Source: Siphonodentalium dalli
Taxonomy: Eukaryota > Mollusca > Scaphopoda > Gadilida > Siphonodentaliidae
Direction of reading: 5' to 3'
NCBI GenBank assembly: GCA_032622095.1
Contig: CP136063.1
Location: 81,075,980 to 81,139,979, forward strand
DNA: 64,000 nt
Part shown: positions 34,214 to 46,079 of the stretch, one piece after another
How the letters are laid out: each line of letters opens with the position of its first letter
Numbering within the stretch: position 1 is the stretch's first letter
Made by a program: the position numbers and the translations under genes
Notes under the pieces: generated by a model
Databases searched by the model: none
What the model was told of the DNA's origin: nothing
What the model saw: only the letters and a program-made list of their open reading frames with translations

Positions 34214-36205
34214 CTCTACATTTTTGGTGGTTTCCAGCCAGTACACCTGCACTCTACCTTCTCCAGGTTATGGAGTTAATCCCTTGTCACTAGGTCAGGT
34301 CATGTGAAGCCAATGCTGAATCTTGATAATAAAAGTAGATTGTATTGTGTCCAAACTAATCTTTGTGGACAAAACAAGATTAGCTCAGTGGCCTTATAAA
34401 ATAAAAGTGTACCCTGGGACATCAGATCAATTCATCAATACATCCAACCCTGGATTCACTTGCAGTCCATACTTTCAAGCTGAACCATGAAGGTGGAGGT
34501 ACATGTAATGTCTGGGAATGCAGTCTTCACCCTTGGTTGAGTGGTCCTGTTAATGTGCTATGATGCTGGTGTGTCAAACTGATGCTGTTAAGAAATTTTT
34601 CTGTTATTTTTTCTGAAGGTGTCATTTTTGCGTCTTGGGCTAATCTGAACAAATGGAAGATAAATCCACTATGTGTACAAAACATTCCCAAATATATCTA
34701 TCTGGTAAAATATTTGAAGGGGGAGGTCATTCAAGTGACCAACTTTGAATGGGCACTTCCATTCAAATCTCCACAGCAAAAGTTACATAGTTGCAAATAT
34801 TTCTGGGTGTGACTTTGTGTGGTATAGAAAACAACACTTATTTTATCTGGCAGGTTAGATCCATTGGAACTTAGTAGCATGGCTTACGCCATCTAAGTTC
34901 CATCAGGAGCTTTAAACACTATGGACGTGTAGATTTTCAATAAAAGTAACATTTATGACCAACGCACATGTATTTATCAATAAGTAATGGTTAGAGCACA
35001 AGAATCAATCGAGTCGGAGACGAGATTTATTCTGGTAAAGAACAATTGCGTGCTCTGACCGACTTAGAGCACAATTGATCACACACAATGCAATAAACTG
35101 GAAATGTGCCGTGCGCTGGCCGCGATTGGACACAATAGCCGGTTAGCCACGCCCAAAAACGTGATTAACATGAACTGAATGTGAATAGATATGTCCGAAA
35201 CAACACGGACTGTTCCCACTTTGAAGCGCCCGTGCGATTTGTTTGTTATGAGTTGCGGGTGCCTAACAATGGGATAATCATTCCTATTCCTTCGCCAGCC
35301 TTGGGAATTGGTGTACTTTACCAAAAATCAGGGAACGATTGCAACAATGGGATTGTGCTCTAAATACTAATACAAGTGTGAAACCATCCACTCACCTACG
35401 TGTCATTTATCCTTAAAATCTGACAAATAACAGAACGTAAACACTGACATGTCGTGTGTTCGTCGACCATTGCATGTGACCCATCATTTCATGAATCCCC
35501 CTGTGAGTTCCACGTGCACATGTCAAGGTAATCACATGCGTTCACACTGAGTGTACAATTCATGTAGCCTGATATAATTCAAGTTGAGGGTAACTACAAT
35601 CTGCGCACGAGTCTAGTTTTTACAACTAACCAATTCCAATTTATTACACATGCGTACTGTTAACTTCCTGATACAGTCATGCGGGTTGCAGAATCATGTT
35701 CGGTGACATGTGCTATGCGCTGTAATTTCCACGGGATGCACGTAGTCATGTGATATGTTAGCTCCTCCTACTTAGCCCATTTAACAACGTTTGTCAACAT
35801 GTTTTCCTACTGGATTTTTTTATTAAATAATTACGGAATTATACACACTTTATGGTAGGTGTCAAAGGTAATATAAATCGCAATATTGTTAACATTAATG
35901 ATTATGTTAGTTGATTCTCAAAATTAAGTGTATTTAAAAAAATGAGCTAGTCGCTTATGCTGAAAGCGCGACGGCTGCCTGACCTGATATGGCATTCGCC
36001 ATATTACCAGGTCGGAGTCTGACTACTGGCAGGTCAGCTTGCAATTTGTTACATCAGAAGGTTGGTGTATTTATTTTTAAATTTTATATACTTTTCGAAA
36101 GTAGGTCAAGTGGAGTAATTCTAGAAACAAATTCTCAAAAAGAAATTTATCGTAAAAATTGAGAACTTACCAAGACCAGTCGCCAGGTAAATGCTATGTC
36201 TTTTT
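34214..36205. other. No gene seen; small hairpins
   Basis: Short hairpins at 34867-34905 (GGAACTTAG ... CTAAGTTCC with ATGGCTTACGCCAT) and 35978-36016 (GACCTGATATGGC ... GCCATATTACCAGGTC) have a similar loop and may be ends of decayed elements. The frame at 34582-34812 has no domain. Confidence 0.45.
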
Positions 36206-38598
36206 AACTCACCTGAGACGAAGTCTCCGGTGGAGCTATAGTCATCACTCCTCATCCGTCCGTCCATCCATCCATCCGTCCGTCCATTCGTCCGTCAACA
36301 ATTCTTTAAACATCTTCTTCGGAACCATAAGACCGAATGGGTTCATATTTGATGTGGATGTTCCCTAGGTGACTCACATTCAGATTTGTTCAAATGAGGT
36401 CACCAGGTCAATTAGTTGCGAAACCAGGGCCATAACTATATTCCTCCTTGGTAATTCTTATAACAACTTCTTGTCTAGAACCATTGGGCCGATTTAGCTT
36501 ATATTAGGTATGGAGGGTCCTTGAATGACTGGGGTTCAGATTTGTTCAAATGGGGTCACTGGGTCAAATAGGGGTGGAGCCAGGGACATAACTCCAAAAA
36601 AAAATAATATTTAAACATTTGAAAAACTGACACCGTTGTAACATCAGCAGAGTTATGAAAATCTTTAATGAAATCATGAAAACTTTCCCTTTCCATCACC
36701 CTCCCCCCCCACATGACCCAGACGACCACCCTGCTCCAAACCAATAGCATCCCACCCCATCTCATCTCCTAACTCACAGGATCTCTCCCACCAGCAGATT
36801 CAGTCAATTGTATTAGCTACAGACAGAGAGAGAGAGAGAGAGAGTTAATATAAATACACAGTCATCAATTGAGATGTTATCAGGCTGACAGGTGTGAACA
36901 AATGCTTAGTTAGCACTCATGCCAGTGCGTGTCATAAAAATAAAATCAAAATTTTTTATTGTTCTCAAACCTGAATTTAGTGTGTCTGACATTTGCAGAA
37001 TGAGGTACCCAGAGGGTGAATTTAGTTATGCTACTGCACAGCAGGCTAGCATCACCAAATACACTAGCCAGGGTCCTCATTCTGCTTAGGTCTCATCTTC
37101 TGGGAAGTATATAGGGTCTTAAATTGACATTTTACTTACTTTTTCCCTTCTGTTTAGTTTATATAGCCCTAATTTGTAGAAGATAAAATGCATAATTGAG
37201 GTGCCCAATGGGTGCACATCAACTTTAACTGGAGAACTTCAATCTGATGCTATGTCTCCCATAGCAGTTGAGGCCTATTCAGAATGAGGTCCCCAGAGGG
37301 TGAATTTGGGTATGCTAGCCCGCATTGCAGGATTGCGTCATTAAATTCACCTTTTGGGGACCTCATTCTGCAAATGTCAGACACTATGTTCAGGCTTGGC
37401 TGTTCGAATATTATTTTCTTAACCACCAGTATCCAGTTGAACTCATTATACCCTGATTTTGCAAAGAAAACTGGAGGGGGGGGGTATATTGAATTGAATT
37501 TGTCTGTCTCTATGTCAGACTGTTCTCCCATCCATTCATCTGTCATTATGTCTCTATCCGTCCATCAATTGTTTTCTTCTCCAGATACATTTTAAAGACC
37601 AAATGGGTTTATATATTTTGGTGTGGATATTCCCTAGGTGACTCACATTCAGATTTGTTCAAATGAGTTCATCAGGTCAAATAGGTGAGAAGCCAGGGCC
37701 ATAACTCTTTCCTTCCATAGTAATTCTTAAAACAATTTCTTCTCAAGAACCATCCCGCCTATTTAGCTTATGTTTGGTATGGAGGGTCCTTCGGTGACTG
37801 TGGTTTAGATTTGTTCAGATTTGGGGTCATTTTAGGAAATTTGAGGAAAGTCAGTTCAGTTCAACTCTTAAAATCTACCATCTGAAATTACCAAATGAAT
37901 GGATCTCATAGATGTGGATTCACGTTTGTTCAAATAGGAGCAGAGATAAGATATTTAATTATCAACAAGCCACCCTACCTGTGCTTTTTGATACTGGTAT
38001 AATATTTTATAATGTATAGGTTCCTCTTGATTTCTAAGCTGCCTGGGTGAGGGGGTGGGGGCAATGGGGCCGAAGTTTAGAGGGGGTGCGGTTATGACCC
38101 CCCCCCCCCTACTTTGATCAAAATTTTCAAACAGTTAGAAATTTCATGCCTGATAGTGTTACATTTGATTTCTCAACCAGTAACAGTCCATATTTTCCTA
38201 CTTTGGGTTAAACTGTAGGACTGAAATGGCCACAAATTTTAACTTTATGGGGGGGGGGGGATCAGGTTGGAAATTTCCAAGTTCGAAAGCTTGAAGTACT
38301 TGTAACAGTTGTAAAAGTTTATTCTAAGAGGGATGTGCAAAAGGAATTTTTTGAACTTAGGACTGTGGTCTGGTTGTCTTGTTTAAAAATGGTAAGGGGT
38401 TTGATATTTGTCAGTGGTGTGCAATAAAACATTTCAAGGTGAAGAGCCTTGCTCATCTGAGAACCATCTGATATGTCCCTGTTTAGAATTACTTGTCTTA
38501 AGTGATTTTGACAATTACTGACTGTTGTAGTCTTCAGAGTCCCAGTCTTCTCAGTCTTTACAGTCAGGTATCGACCCCCACAGTCATTGACTGTCTTG
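36206..38598 (+). mobile_element. Family X element, copy 2
   Basis: Collinear with 23707-26520: AACTCACCTGAGACGAAGTC hairpin after TCTTTTT, GTCCGTCC microsatellite, GTATTAGCTACAGA, the F palindrome (36968-37403), then the 3' stem-loop ACAGTCATTGACTGT and CTTGTTT. The 103-codon minus frame at 38319-38630 lies in this repeat and is not a gene. Confidence 0.7.
36968..37403 (+). mobile_element. Family F composite palindrome within X2
   Basis: Same structure and same position as 24540-24985; flanking GGCTTGGCT.TTC.AATATTATTTTCTTA continues identically in both X copies. Confidence 0.8.
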
Positions 38599-39248
38599 TT
38601 TACTTCTATTTTTGGATTGTGCAATGTCATATCACAAACCTTTAATTCAAAGTTATTTAGCCACCATCCCGACTACATACATGTAGTTCATAATAACAGA
38701 CAAAAAGACATCAGTTTAATTTATTCTGTATATATTATCATGTATGACAAACATCTGTCAAAAAAACAGTGGTACCAGATTTTGAAATAAATGAAGATGA
38801 CTTACCGGTACTTGTCTGCACATGTAAAAATTATGACCCAGAGACAGCCGGAGATGGATATTTTCATAATCTAAATCCCGATCGCGTCGGTTCTATTTTT
38901 CTGTTCATGGACATTACCGAAAAACTGCCTGTCTCGATTTAAAGATAATTCAGGACCTACGCATTTTACTGAAAATAATACACAGTCTAATCACCCCACG
39001 ATTATCCTGGTTCAAATAGTCATTAAATGGCGAAAAAGTAACTTTGTCTGCAAATTATTTTATTTAAATTCTCCCTACCGAATGCAAACAATTCACAACA
39101 CACATGGCAAACCAACAGAGACAAAGATATACTTCTGTAAAAGTGGTTCATTCATACTAACAATGTGATTTGTGAAGGGTTTCAATAATAATGAAGCGCA
39201 TGTATTTTTCCCCCAAAAATAAGTAACAGTTGTATATCAATATTTATT
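38599..39248. other. No gene seen; repeat shared with 49217-49400
   Basis: 38985-39145 (AAATGGCGAAAAAGTAACTT, TTTAAATTCTCCCTAC, ACAAACCAACAG) recurs at 49267-49400. Dispersed repeat of unknown type. Confidence 0.6.
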
Positions 39249-40265
39249 ACACGATCCTACCCTTGTTCCATTCAATAAAGCCATTCTATAAATTCTGATA
39301 TTAAACATTCATTTTAATAACAGGAAATAGTGTCATGTGACCTTTGACTTCCGGTTTGTCATCTGTTTACATTTTGTATGCTACATCTCAAAATACTTTG
39401 GCTTCCAATATTTTTCCAACAAACTATAATGAATGAAGAGTTTAAAATTTATGTCATAAAATATATGCCATTAAATACATATTTATCTGGGACTATTTCT
39501 TTACGCGGGCAAACAATGCATAGATACGTGAAACGTCATTGCATGCCTTATAGAAGCTGATGTTAGTTTTGCATCTCATTTGTTGATATAAGTTTTGGAT
39601 CATGTACTAAATAGAATCTACAACCCGTCCCCAGTTAATAGCGAGATTTACAGAACTCATCCACTAAATTCCGGTATGAACTGGGGACCTGTTGTAGAAC
39701 CTCTATTTATTACATGATCCTACCTTTATTCCATTCAATAAACCCATTCTATAAATTGTGATATTAAACGTTCGTTTAATAACAGGAAATAGTGCCAGGT
39801 GACCTTTGACTTCCGGTTTGTGGTTTCTTTACATTCCGTACGCTACGTCTCAAAATACTATGGCTTCCAATATAATTTCAACAAACTATAATGAATGAAG
39901 ATTTTGAAAAGTTATGTCATTAAATATACGCCATTAAATACGCCAAACAGTCTTTATTTATCTGGGACTATTTCTTTGCGCGGGCAAACAACGTAGAGTT
40001 GTGAGAAACGTCATCGCATGCCTTATAGAAGTTGATGTTAGTTTCGCGTCCCATTTGTTGATTTAAGTATGTTTTGTCGAGGTTTTGGATCATGTAATAA
40101 ATAGAATCTACAACTCGTCCCAAGTTTATAGCGGAATTTACAAAACTCGTCCAGTAAATTAGGTCTGTACCTCGCCAAAGGCTCGGTCCAGACCTAATTT
40201 ACTGGACTCGTTTTGTAAATTCCGCTATGAACTGGGGACCTGTTGTAGAACCTCTATTTATCTGA
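39249..40265 (+). repeat. Repeat J relatives: two-copy tandem, about 465-bp period, with a palindrome
   Basis: TTCCATTCAATAAA, TGACCTTTGACTTCCGGTTT, CAACAAACTATAATGAATGA, TCTGGGACTATTTCTTT and GAACTGGGGACCTGTTGTAG each recur at about 465 bp. The second copy ends with a palindrome around GGCGA/CTCGG (40140-40235) carrying the AGTCCAGTAAATTAGG motif of 15840-15870. Confidence 0.75.
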
Positions 40266-40429
40266 CAGGTGAGACTAATAGATGGGAAATTGTGATTTTA
40301 TAAAAAAAATTTCTTTTGCAGGTTCATATATATTGGTGAATATTCATATTCCCTGCTGCTTCAAAGCTGATACATTCCATGAAAAAAGGGCTATCAACAT
40401 GTAAGTGCATGTACTAACAAGAATGTCTG

Positions 40430-40862
40430 GATATAGTGTGTCTGACATTTACAGAATGATGTTGCCAGAGGGTGAATTTAGTGGGCACAGCATGCTAGCA
40501 TCACCAAATTCACCCTCTGGGGGACCTCATTCTAATAAGGCCTCATCTTCTGGGAAGTGTCTGTAGTCTCAAATTAACATTGTTGTTAGTTACTTTTCCC
40601 CTTCTGTTCAGTTTCTATATCCCCTAGTTTGCAGAAGATAATTGCATAATCGAGGTGTCTAATGGGTGAACATCACCAACTTCAACTGGGGAACTTCAAT
40701 CTGATCCTAGGTCTCCCATAGCAGTTGAGTCATAAGCAGAATGAGGTTTCCAGAGGGTGAATTTAGTGATGCTAGCCCATCGTGTGGGATAGAGTCACTA
40801 ATCTCACCCTCTGGGGACCTTTTTCTGCAAATGTCAGAGACACTATATCCAGACTTCTAACA
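40430..40862 (+). mobile_element. Family F composite palindrome
   Basis: Outer inverted repeats GTCTGGATATAGTGTGTCTG / complement at the right, inner CCAGAGGGTGAATTTAGT palindromes and the GCAGAAGATAATTGCATAAT middle. Full length and not inside an X element, so F can move alone. Confidence 0.85.
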
Positions 40863-40914
40863 ATCTAGCCTACAAGTCAATGTGAGTGTATTATTACACC
40901 CTGGACATTGCCAA

Positions 40915-41430
40915 ACCGATAAGATATAGAGGATCTCCAACGAGTTATGTTGGGATATAAGGTGTTATAAAACGAGTTTGATAAATTTGATTGACGAGTC
41001 GTAGACGAGTTGAGAATCAAATTTATATAACGAGTTTCATAAAATCTTATTACCAAACAAACGAGTTGAAGATCTTGTATATCACATGAAAAAAACTAGA
41101 GCTTTATGCCTTTTTAACAAATCAAAATCTTGAAAAGAAGCTGAAAAATGCATGTAAAATGCATACATGCACATCATTGACTGAGACGCTTCACAACTGT
41201 ATACAACAGTATTGCGTGCTCTGCCTTGCAACAAAACACATAATCCCCCAATTTGCCTCTTTGTTTTTGTGCCTATTTTCATTAGTGCAACTAAGTTGGA
41301 CAATAATTGAACTTTAATCAACAAAGCAATCATTTTGCAATGTCTGGTATTTGTGTCTTTCTAAATGGTATTATTCCGCATGGTAATTTACTTGGCGCGT
41401 CGCCAAGTATCCTCTGAAGCTCGCGGTGTT
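40915..41430 (-). repeat. Repeat M, copy 2 (inverted relative to 56930-57420)
   Basis: Ends with GATATAGAGGATCTCCAACG and contains a minus-strand frame (41082-41333) sharing ACAAAGAGGCAAATTG and CGCAATACTGT blocks and the residues KRQI, RARNTVVY and CEASQ with the plus frame at 57037-57240. Could be a degraded transposon ORF. Confidence 0.6.
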
Positions 41431-41705
41431 TACACACTAGAGAGAGATAAGAAAATATGTAATGGATTTCTCAATAATATTGTAAGGGATTCATGTGACA
41501 TAAATATATAAGATAAATGGTGAATATCACAACTGATGACAAATGAGATACGTATTTTGTAATACGAAACATTGAAATTTGACTACTGACTAAATATTGA
41601 TGTCGTAAGTAAGACAGTAGGCCTGTGCAGAGCAGAGGGCCACCTCTACTCTGTCTGGGACCAGTGAACATGGACTCCTGTGCAGATATTGTCTTTCCCC
41701 TTTTT

Positions 41706-41785
41706 ATGTTTACCCATACCATAGTATGGTAAACATAATGTCGACGTCCGGATTGACCACTCGTCGTGTGTCCGTCCGTCCGTCC

Positions 41786-41816
<31 letters not shown>

Positions 41817-43695
41817 CGTGGACACTTTATGCATGGTGCGATAACTCAAACATTTTCTATCCGATCGGAACCAAATTTTGTACATGAGTTTCTCAGACCA
41901 AAATACAGATCGAGTTCAAATATGGGTTTGATCCGAATTTTTTTTACTGAGTTATGGCACTTTTTCGACCTCGAATTCACGCATGCTGTCATAACTCGAA
42001 CAATTTTTATCTGATTGGAACCAAATTTGGTATGCGAGTTTCAGAGCCCAAAATACAGATTGAGTTCGAATATGGGTTTGATCCGATTTATTTTAAAGGA
42101 GTTATGACCCTTTTTTCAAAAATAAAATTAAAAAAACAAAAATCCGATGCTAAAACCGAAGTATATTTTGTCCGATTGTGTTCATATTTGATATGTAGGT
42201 TTATGATGACATGCCCCTCATCTGTATAGTTTTTGGTATTGATTGGTTGATCGGTTTAGAAAATAATTAACCCTTTACACACATGCTATCCAATGCAATA
42301 AGTTGAACATATTTCTTCTGATCTGCCTCATATCTCTTACCTAGGTTTTTCTTTGCATGTTCTTCGTTTGTATGGTTTTTGGTATTGTTTAATTAACCCT
42401 TTTCACTCTTATGTTTACTTAGAATTCACCCAAGCTGCTATGACTCAAAACATTTTTCATCTGATCAGCACCAAATTTGGTATATGAATTTATCACCCCT
42501 AAATACAGATCGAGTTCGAATATGGGTTTGATCCGATATATTTTAACAGAGTTATGACCCTTTATAATTCAAGTAATTACTGCTGGGAATTTTAAGAGAA
42601 CATATCTGGCAGACAACATGTGTGTAATTGAAATGAGTTAATTATCACTAGGGACATGCTATAAAGCCTGATAGTGGTACTCTTGGCTGGCAGGATTTGT
42701 TATCATATTAATGTCAAATTGATTGATGGCTATCTGGTGGAGTTCTGTTTTCTGTGCAATATTAAGTTAACCCCTTTACTGAAACAGGTTCATTACTAAA
42801 GTTTATGTAAACACTATAGGACACCTATTCTAAAATATTAAATTGGAATAGTCCATTGTTACTTTGTAGGGATGTTTTACAGACATTGTTGTCTACATAC
42901 ACTGTTGTCTTATCTTAGACAAAAATTAATCCACACATTCCCAGTTCCATAATATGATGTCATTGCAAATGATTAACCCTCTCCACACATCATATGGTTT
43001 TGATGCTTTTCATTTGATCATTCTCCTATATTATGTCCAGGTTGATGGTGATCCACTTTTGATTTGCATGGATTTGCGATTAAAATTAAACCATTCCATA
43101 GACACATATTATGCGATAGACAGATATAATATTATCCATTTCACTTTGATCCAGGTTCAGTAAGGGTTTCAATAAATCACCAATTATATATTCATCATTA
43201 GAGGAAATGTCTTATTTTGAAATTCCCTCAATTGCATTTGGGCTCCAGGGTAATATTAATGGTGCTGGTATTCTTGAGACTGACTTATTTTATGGGTTTC
43301 TAAATCCAATGACATGCTTTGTATAGACTATTTTGTGTTTATCAGTTCATTAGTTTGGGTAAGATTAACCCTATTCTATCCGATTTGATAACTCAAATAT
43401 TTCCATTGATTATGTTTATACATGTAGTTCTTGGCATAGTTGACAAGAACACACCCCTGCATAGTGAGGGTCATTTGGTTTATTTGCTTAAAAATATTAA
43501 CATCCTCCGCCAATCCTGTTGACACAATGTGATAACTAAATATTTTTCACATGATCACTATATTAAGTGTGAATTGTTGAAACTTTAGCACTCATGAAAA
43601 GGTTGATGTAAGGATTTATAAAATTTATAAAAATAGCTAATCGCTATCGCCAAGGTATGGGTTAAACATCTGCCGATCGTGATCGGCCTCTCGTT
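41706..43695 (+). mobile_element. Family D element D3, uninterrupted
   Basis: 1990 bp, same termini as D1 (5' hairpin after CCCCTTTTT; 3' stem-loop plus CTCTCGTT). It is nearly identical to D1 without D2 and serves as the empty-site reference. Its 3' end abuts the start of P1 directly. Confidence 0.9.
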
Positions 43696-45014
43696 AGCTC
43701 AACTTGACGAAGTCAATTTCCTTTGGCACCGGGCCACACCCTACAGGCCACATCCCTCATCCAATCATCACCAAATTTCATCTGGATCAGTGGGTTGACC
43801 TCTCGATGGGAGCTATAAAAAAATTCTTAATTTCGTTGAAAAACATGGCCACTTGCATATTTTACTCTTTGCATGACTAAATCCTTTGACAATCCATACA
43901 GGCCACATTCCTCATCTGATCATCACCAAACTTCATATGGATCTTCTGGGTGACCTCTAAAAGGGAGCTCATCATTTTTTCCATATTTCATTAAAAAAAA
44001 CAATGGACATTAGCAACTATGTTGGATTTCACATTAAAATCTATCGGCACACCCTGCAGTCAATATTTATAGGAGAATGTTTTAAGAATTTACAGGCATG
44101 TTTGGGATCAAATCTAGATGGGAGCTCTTGAATTTGAATAATTTTCGATGAAAAAATGGCCACCGGCAGCCGTCTTTTATTTTACTCTTTGCATGACAAT
44201 TCCTTTGACACCCTAAAACTAACATTTTCCTACCAATTGATCCCAAACTTCATAGGGATCTTCGGGGTGACCTTTAGATGAGATATTTCAAATTGGAACA
44301 ATTTTCTATAAAAAATAATGCCGCCCGCAGCCATATTGGATTTCACTCTTTGCATTATTAATTTTTTTCATTTGAATCTTCGGGGTGACCTATAGATGAG
44401 AGCTACAGTAATGCCCTAATTAATCGACTCCATAACCACAGCAGAATTATGGTTTATTTTTCAGGATTTAGTCGGAAATATGGCTTGTTGCCATTCATTG
44501 GAAAGCTCTCACTATAGTTACTATAGCGCTGAAGCTTTCCGATGAATGGCAACAAGCCATATTTCCGACTAAATCCTGAAAAGTTACCCATAATTCTGCT
44601 GTGGTTATGGAGTCGATTAATTAGGGCATTACTGTATCAAATTTTTCCTAAAAATATGGCTGTCATTGGCTATCTTGCATTTCATATTTAAATCCATTGG
44701 CACTTCCCGCAACCCACATTTATTGGATAACTGTTTTGAACATTTATAGGCATGTTTAGAATTACCTCTAGATGAGAGCTATCAAATTTGAATGGTTTTT
44801 GGTTTAAAAACATGGCCATATGGATTTTGTTCTTTGCATGACTAAATCCTTCTTCACATCCTACAATCATCATTTCACATCCGATTGATTTCAACCTTCA
44901 TATGGCCCTCCGATTGACCTCTGGTGTTACTTAATCATTTAAAACTTTCGGCATTCCTTATCGCTTCATTGACTGTAATGCATGTCATTATCCCCTCTTC
45001 AAGTTGAGCTACAG
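43696..45014 (+). mobile_element. Family P element, copy 1, with an A insertion
   Basis: Starts AGCTCAACTTGACGAAG and ends CTTCAAGTTGAGCTAC. The interior is a degenerate tandem of about 200 bp (TTGCATGACTAAATCCTTTG, TCATCACCAAACTTCATATG, GGTGACCTCTA). A complete A MITE sits at 44406-44634. Confidence 0.7.
44406..44634. mobile_element. Family A MITE nested in P1
   Basis: TA-flanked, CAGTAATGCCC to GGGCATTACTG; enlarged loop (ATAGTTACTATAG). Inserted after P1. Confidence 0.95.
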
Positions 45015-45020
45015 TGTCAT

Positions 45021-45480
45021 TTTTTATACCCCCCCCCCCCACGGTTGTGGGGGGTATACTAGAATCAGCTTAGCCATTCGTCTGTCCGTCATCCGTCCAT
45101 CGTCTGTCCTTCGTCCGTCCGTGGACTCAAATTTGACCAGATTTTTTCTCAGTAATTTTTTAATCATTTTCCGTGAAACTTGGCACAGACATCAAACACC
45201 ATTGGAACCTGTGCATCTTCGATTTTAATGTGTTTCCGACTTATTTTCGCAGAGTTATTGGCCTTCTTGACTTAGAATATTTTCATTTTTCTCAGTAATA
45301 TTTATTTTTTTTCCAATTATTTGCGGTGAAGATAATGTTTAGTTAATAATTGTGCACCTGCAATGGGAATCTGCTGTTTTATTATTTTAACTTAATGTTT
45401 ACTGACATGTGAAACATCTTAGTGTTTTAAAAACAGGGGGGGTATCTTTATTCCCATTGTGACAGTCACACCTCTAGTTT
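45021..45480 (+). mobile_element. Family O element, copy 1 (Helentron-like), directly upstream of the p85 exon
   Basis: 5' hairpin TATACCCCCC...GGGGGGTATA after a T run, CTGTCCGTC microsatellite, TTGGCACAGACAT block, and a 3' stem-loop TGTGACAGTCACA followed by CCTCTAGTTT. Its end lies 14 bp before the exon at 45495, so it may contribute the intron 3' end including the branch-site region. Confidence 0.75.
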
Positions 45481-45502
45481 CGGTCTAATTTCAGAGCCTG
45501 CG

Positions 45503-45806
45503 ATGGTGAGATGTGAGAAGATGGGTGACGTGTACAAATATAGAGCAGAGTATAACTACGAGCCTGGTGAGGAACCGGAGCCTCACCTCACACTGAACAT
45601 TGGTGATGTTGTCGAAGTGCGTTTTCCGATAGACTTCGATCTCAATGACGACCTTGAACATCCGAAGCAGTGGCTGAGGGGCTATAATATAACTCAAGGA
45701 AATGCTCATGGATTGTTCCCGGGCAATTACGTTGCGTTTGTGGAAAAGATAACAGAATCAGCTCCAAAGCTTCCTCCTCGTCCACAGCTGAGTGGAGGAC
45801 ACGAAG
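45503..45806 (+). CDS. PIK3R1-like: PI3-kinase regulatory subunit p85-like, first coding exon (N-terminal SH3)
   Basis: Encodes the start and SH3 domain of a class IA PI3K regulatory subunit, the adaptor that binds the p110 catalytic subunit and recruits it to phosphotyrosine proteins at the plasma membrane. The exon begins at 45495 after TCTAATTTCAG and ends at 45806 before GTAAGT, in phase 1. Residues 8-83 form an SH3: AEYNYEP (ALYDY equivalent) at 15-21, LTLNIGDVVEV at 29-39, the p85-specific insert, W57-L-R-G-Y-N, and FPGNYV at 72-77. Then comes a proline-rich APKLPPRP (87-94), the position of a similar segment in p85. Two Met codons (45503, 45521) lie in frame; the second gives MGDVYKYRAEY, closer to known starts. 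Later domains (RhoGAP-like, SH2, inter-SH2) were not seen, so the gene extends beyond or into undetected exons. Codon use and GC exceed the flanks. Confidence 0.9.
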
Positions 45807-45856
45807 GTAAGTGTCAGCTATTCACGAATAAGGGCTGGAACAATACACCCCTGCTA

Positions 45857-46077
45857 CAGTAATGCCCTAAATAATCGACTCCTTAAACACAGCAGAATTA
45901 TGGGTAACTTTTCAGGATTTAGTCGATCTAAAGGAAATATGGCTTGTTGCCATTCATCGGAAAGCTCTCAGTGAGAGCTTTCCGATGAATGGCAACAAGC
46001 CATATTTCCAACTAAATCCTGAAAAGTTACCCATAATTCTGCTGCGGTTAAGGAGTCGATTATTTAGGGCATTACTG
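45857..46077. mobile_element. Family A MITE in the p85 intron
   Basis: TA-flanked hairpin starting 51 bp after the exon end, with a small 7-bp insertion (CTAAAGG) in the left arm. It lies at the very start of the intron and would form a long RNA hairpin next to the 5' splice site. Confidence 0.93.
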
Positions 46078-46079
46078 TA

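Noticed and set aside
34380-34400. tRNA-like A box (TTAGCTCAGTGG)
   Set aside because: No B box at the expected distance and no cloverleaf.
35079-35363. Overlapping opposite frames of 81 and 60 codons
   Set aside because: Mutually antisense, no domain, no splice-site support.
38319-38630. 103-codon minus-strand frame as a possible gene
   Set aside because: Lies inside the X2 repeat; the collinear X1 copy does not keep the frame.
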